Shown: positions 63,895 through 64,000 of the stretch, in pieces
How the letters are laid out: each line of letters starts with the position of its first letter
Numbering within the stretch: position 1 is the first letter of the stretch
Assembly: GCA_035622175.1 (NCBI GenBank)
Contig: DASPVV010000081.1
Span: 1 to 64,000, forward strand
DNA from: JAFAGX01 sp035622175
Lineage (GTDB): Bacteria; Acidobacteriota; Terriglobia; Terriglobales; Acidobacteriaceae
Reading direction: 5' to 3'
Length of the DNA: 64,000 nucleotides
The notes under the pieces: generated by a model
What the model was told of the DNA's origin: nothing
What the model saw: only the letters and a program-made list of their open reading frames with translations
The model's database searches: none
Program-made: the position numbers and the translations under genes

Positions 63895-64000
63895 CTAAGC
63901 CGGGGCTGAAGGAAAACTGCCGAGCGCCTCCAGCACGTCGACGGCTGCCGCGTACTTGCCCAAGGGAGCGCTGATCTGAGCTCCTTGCACCCGGTCCCGG
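63895..64000 (-). CDS. C-terminal end of an unidentified gene, 5' part outside window
   Basis: The minus-strand frame is open from the window edge to TAG at 63895-63897 and gives 34 residues, including VQGAQISAPLGKYAAAVDVL. It lies upstream of xseB by about 80 bases and on the same strand. The sequence is not recognised; it does not look like the end of XseA. Confidence 0.4.
   Translation of the reverse strand, partial: RDRVQGAQISAPLGKYAAAVDVLEALGSFPSAPA

Noticed and set aside
1..64000. CRISPR arrays, transposases, phage genes or tRNA genes
   Set aside because: No regularly spaced repeats, transposase motifs, phage structural genes or cloverleaf sequences were recognised; a tRNAscan and CRISPR scan would confirm.

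Overview
The window looks like a chromosomal segment from a member of the Acidobacteriota (moderately high G+C). The basis is gene content rather than a marker gene: a secreted protein of the VWFA-related acidobacterial type, a very large Oar-like TonB-dependent receptor with a carboxypeptidase-regulatory N-terminus, a Ser/Thr kinase fused to a PD40/WD40-like sensor, BlaI-M56 pairs, FG-GAP/UnbV-TPR proteins and BshB1. No rRNA, tRNA, CRISPR array, insertion sequence or phage module was recognised.

Layout. 0-4.5 kb: end of a phosphoesterase-like gene, a Rieske oxygenase, a flippase-like membrane protein, a lytic transglycosylase and a HAD phosphatase. 4.5-7.2 kb: a membrane TPR protein, a small zinc-ribbon protein, a receiver-only response regulator and gene-poor DNA. 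7.2-16.3 kb: two MacB/FtsX-type permeases without an ATPase, a secreted amidase, a 53-residue membrane protein, a family-2 glycosyltransferase, a hydroxyacid dehydrogenase and an S9 peptidase. 16.5-31.8 kb: a possible nucleoside/ribose island with ribokinase, TonB-C protein, a Tat-exported FG-GAP/UnbV/thioredoxin-fold/TPR giant, nucleoside hydrolase, a TPR protein, an NCS2 purine permease with an N-terminal frameshift, a TonB-dependent receptor and the decayed remains of a GRP-type sugar permease. 32-37 kb: a 1041-residue secreted protein of unknown function followed by a VWFA protein, then an STN-like secreted protein. 37-57 kb: mostly exported hydrolases (CocE/S15-like, amidohydrolase, M28, gamma-glutamyltransferase, M1) with a sensor kinase, a large BNR/sortilin-like propeller, a CAD2-like alcohol dehydrogenase, a DHA2 exporter and a membrane protein. 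57.5-61 kb: blaI, an M56 metallopeptidase and an HtrA/Deg protease. 61-64 kb, minus strand: bshB1, ispA, a degenerate receiver, xseB and the tail of another gene.

The most interesting regulatory feature is a near-identical 18-bp inverted repeat (CAACTAAA-N2-TTTAGTTG type) placed once over the blaI promoter and once directly upstream of the Deg protease gene. It suggests that the BlaI/M56 proteolytic switch controls both itself and a periplasmic quality-control protease. Other points of interest are two damaged transporter genes around intact nucleoside-catabolic enzymes, a thioredoxin-like domain that has lost one active-site cysteine inside a 1294-residue fusion, two small genes of 53 and 93 residues, an orphan plus-strand terminator, and scattered short tandem duplications. 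Functions are assigned from sequence motifs read by eye; no database search was run.
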